DNA of 36,388 nucleotides from Candidatus Babelota bacterium. GTDB lineage: Bacteria; Babelota; Babeliae; Babelales; Vermiphilaceae. The stretch is taken from the NCBI GenBank assembly GCA_029262555.1, contig JAJCZE010000007.1, positions 1 through 36,388 of the forward strand, given 5' to 3'. The first letter of the stretch is position 1. Each line of letters starts with the position of its first letter. The notes under the pieces were generated by a model that was given only the letters and a program-made list of their open reading frames with translations, did not search any database and was not told the DNA's origin. Shown one piece after another: positions 35,731 through 36,388 of the stretch. Position numbers and translations under genes: made by a program.

Positions 35731-35759
35731 ATTTTACCAAAGAAAGAAATGGATGTAAA
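35731..35759 (-). promoter_or_regulatory. Promoter for the small secreted protein gene
   Basis: On the minus strand, TTTACA (35759-35754), a 17-base spacer and TAAAAT (35736-35731), about 45 bases before the ATG. The remaining bases between here and the rRNA terminator (35760-35841) hold nothing I can name. Confidence 0.5.
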
Positions 35760-35841
35760 GGACCCATCAATAACCCTCGCTAAAGGCACTATTGAGACAC
35801 TTGCAATTTATTCATATAAGCTTTTTTAAGAAAAAGACAAT

Positions 35842-35873
35842 AAAAAAGCCCCGAAATTAATCGAGGCTTTTTT
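35842..35873 (-). terminator. Terminator of the rRNA operon
   Basis: Just downstream of 5S on the minus strand: the stem GCCTCG/CGGGGC (one T-G pair) with an eight-base loop, preceded by six A and followed by six T. It starts seven bases after the 5S end. Almost a copy of the hairpin at 35190-35221. Confidence 0.85.
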
Positions 35874-35879
35874 ATTCAA

Positions 35880-35993
35880 TCTGGCACTACCTGCTTTCCC
35901 GAGCCGTCTCCAGCTAAGTATCATCGGCGCTGCGGACTTCACTTCCGTATTCGGAATGGGAACGGGTGTTTCCCCGCAGCTATACACACCAGA
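35880..35993 (-). rRNA. rrf: 5S ribosomal RNA
   Basis: About 114 bases with the 5S landmarks: ends that pair (TCTGG... with ...CCAGA), the loop segment CACCCGTTCCCATTCCGAA, GAAGTGAAG, and the GATGATACT...GGGAAAGCAGG 3' half. The ends are set by this pairing and may be off by a few bases. Just upstream, CAGAAAT-AAAAA-ATTTCTG (36008-35990) forms a perfect 7-bp stem across the mature 5' end, probably a processing site. Confidence 0.93.
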
Positions 35994-36110
35994 AATTTTT
36001 TATTTCTGTACGAAAAAATCTTTCAAATTTAGCCTTGTGAGCTTTGAAATATTCATAGGTTAGTTCAAGAACATAATTTTTGCATCATTAGAGTAGTCAA
36101 TATAATAAAT

Positions 36111-36388
36111 ATGACTAAAACATTCGACTTATTAGTACTGGTTAGCTGAACGCATTACTGCGCTTACACACCCAGCCTATCAACCTTGTAGTCTTCAAGG
36201 AGTCTTATTAATGTATCTCACGCCATTATAATCCAGACCGAAGCCCAAAAAATAATATTGTTTGATACGGGGTATCTAATCTCGAGGCGAGTTTCCCACT
36301 TAGATGCTTTCAGCGGTTATCTCTTATAAACTTGGCTACCCAGCGTTGCTCTTGGAGAACAACTGGAACACCAGAGGTTTACTCATCC
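36111..36388 (-). rRNA. rrl: 23S ribosomal RNA, 3' end (partial)
   Basis: The last about 280 bases of 23S, cut by the window edge. Landmarks are GCTGAAAGCATCTAAGTGGG, AAACTCGCCTCGAGAT, GGTTGATAGGCTGGGTGTGT, AAGCGCAG and GAGCTAACC-like sequence followed by AGTACTAATAAGTCG. The 3' end near 36111 is estimated from E. coli. The part between GAGAT and the CTTGAAGAC segment (about 36203-36282) is about 80 bases, longer than the roughly 36 I recall for E. coli. The 23S-5S spacer (35994-36110) holds no tRNA. Confidence 0.95.

Larger units (their letters stand above)
35183..35882. repeat. Pair of near-identical 48-base direct repeats carrying a terminator
   Basis: The 48 bases at 35183-35230 recur at 35835-35882 with two differences (T/C at the 17th and 43rd bases). 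Both copies contain the whole terminator hairpin. The second copy runs three bases into the 3' end of the 5S rRNA gene. The coordinates given span both copies and the gene between them. Confidence 0.9.

Noticed and set aside
35994-36110. A tRNA or small RNA in the 23S-5S spacer
   Set aside because: No cloverleaf or other conserved structure; only the short stem at the 5S end.

Overview
The window is a stretch of an AT-rich bacterial chromosome using the standard code (TGA, TAA and TAG all serve as stops). The best guess, by inference only, is a small-genome, host-associated bacterium with a cell wall, possibly Candidatus Dependentiae (TM6/Babeliae). The pointers are divergent but complete informational genes, many short genes with Sec signal peptides and no recognisable family, a lone atpG, a dicarboxylate-type symporter and a large CPBP membrane protein. 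A 16S sequence is not in view, so this placement is not proven.

Right to left on the minus strand, 17.8 kb to 1.2 kb is a classical informational cluster: tRNA-Tyr, tRNA-Gly, tRNA-Thr(TGT), tRNA-Thr(GGT), rpmG, tRNA-Trp, secE, nusG, rplK, rplA, rplJ, rplL, rpoB, rpoC, tRNA-Val, rpsO, pnp, rph and a divergent holA-like gene. It makes tRNAs, ribosomal proteins, RNA polymerase, a secretion subunit and the RNA-decay/processing enzymes PNPase and RNase PH. The tuf gene often found between the tRNA-Thr genes and rpmG is absent. RpoB carries a cysteine-rich insertion and tRNA-Val overlaps the rpoC stop codon. Left of this lie an AAA+ ATPase with a signal peptide (140-1105) and the start of a gene cut by the window edge, possibly an IS5-type transposase, whose ribosome binding site sits in a hairpin with two alternative folds.

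From 18 to 25 kb are housekeeping genes on both strands: a NYN nuclease-like protein, tsaE and a BFD-like [2Fe-2S] protein (minus); atpG (plus); a secreted protein, murA and an RsuA/RluB pseudouridine synthase (minus and divergent); then tdk and radA (plus).

From 25 to 35.7 kb is an accessory region of envelope proteins: a small secreted protein, a DAACS-family symporter, an 1116-residue CPBP membrane protein with an internal duplication, rimK, a protein that looks like a bacterial pentameric ligand-gated ion channel, a 1049-residue secreted protein with ten in-register 11-residue amphipathic repeats just downstream of it, and a small secreted protein. The right edge is the end of an rRNA operon on the minus strand (3' end of 23S, then 5S and its terminator). 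No CRISPR array, prophage or origin was seen, and no stretch over 300 bases lacks a gene.
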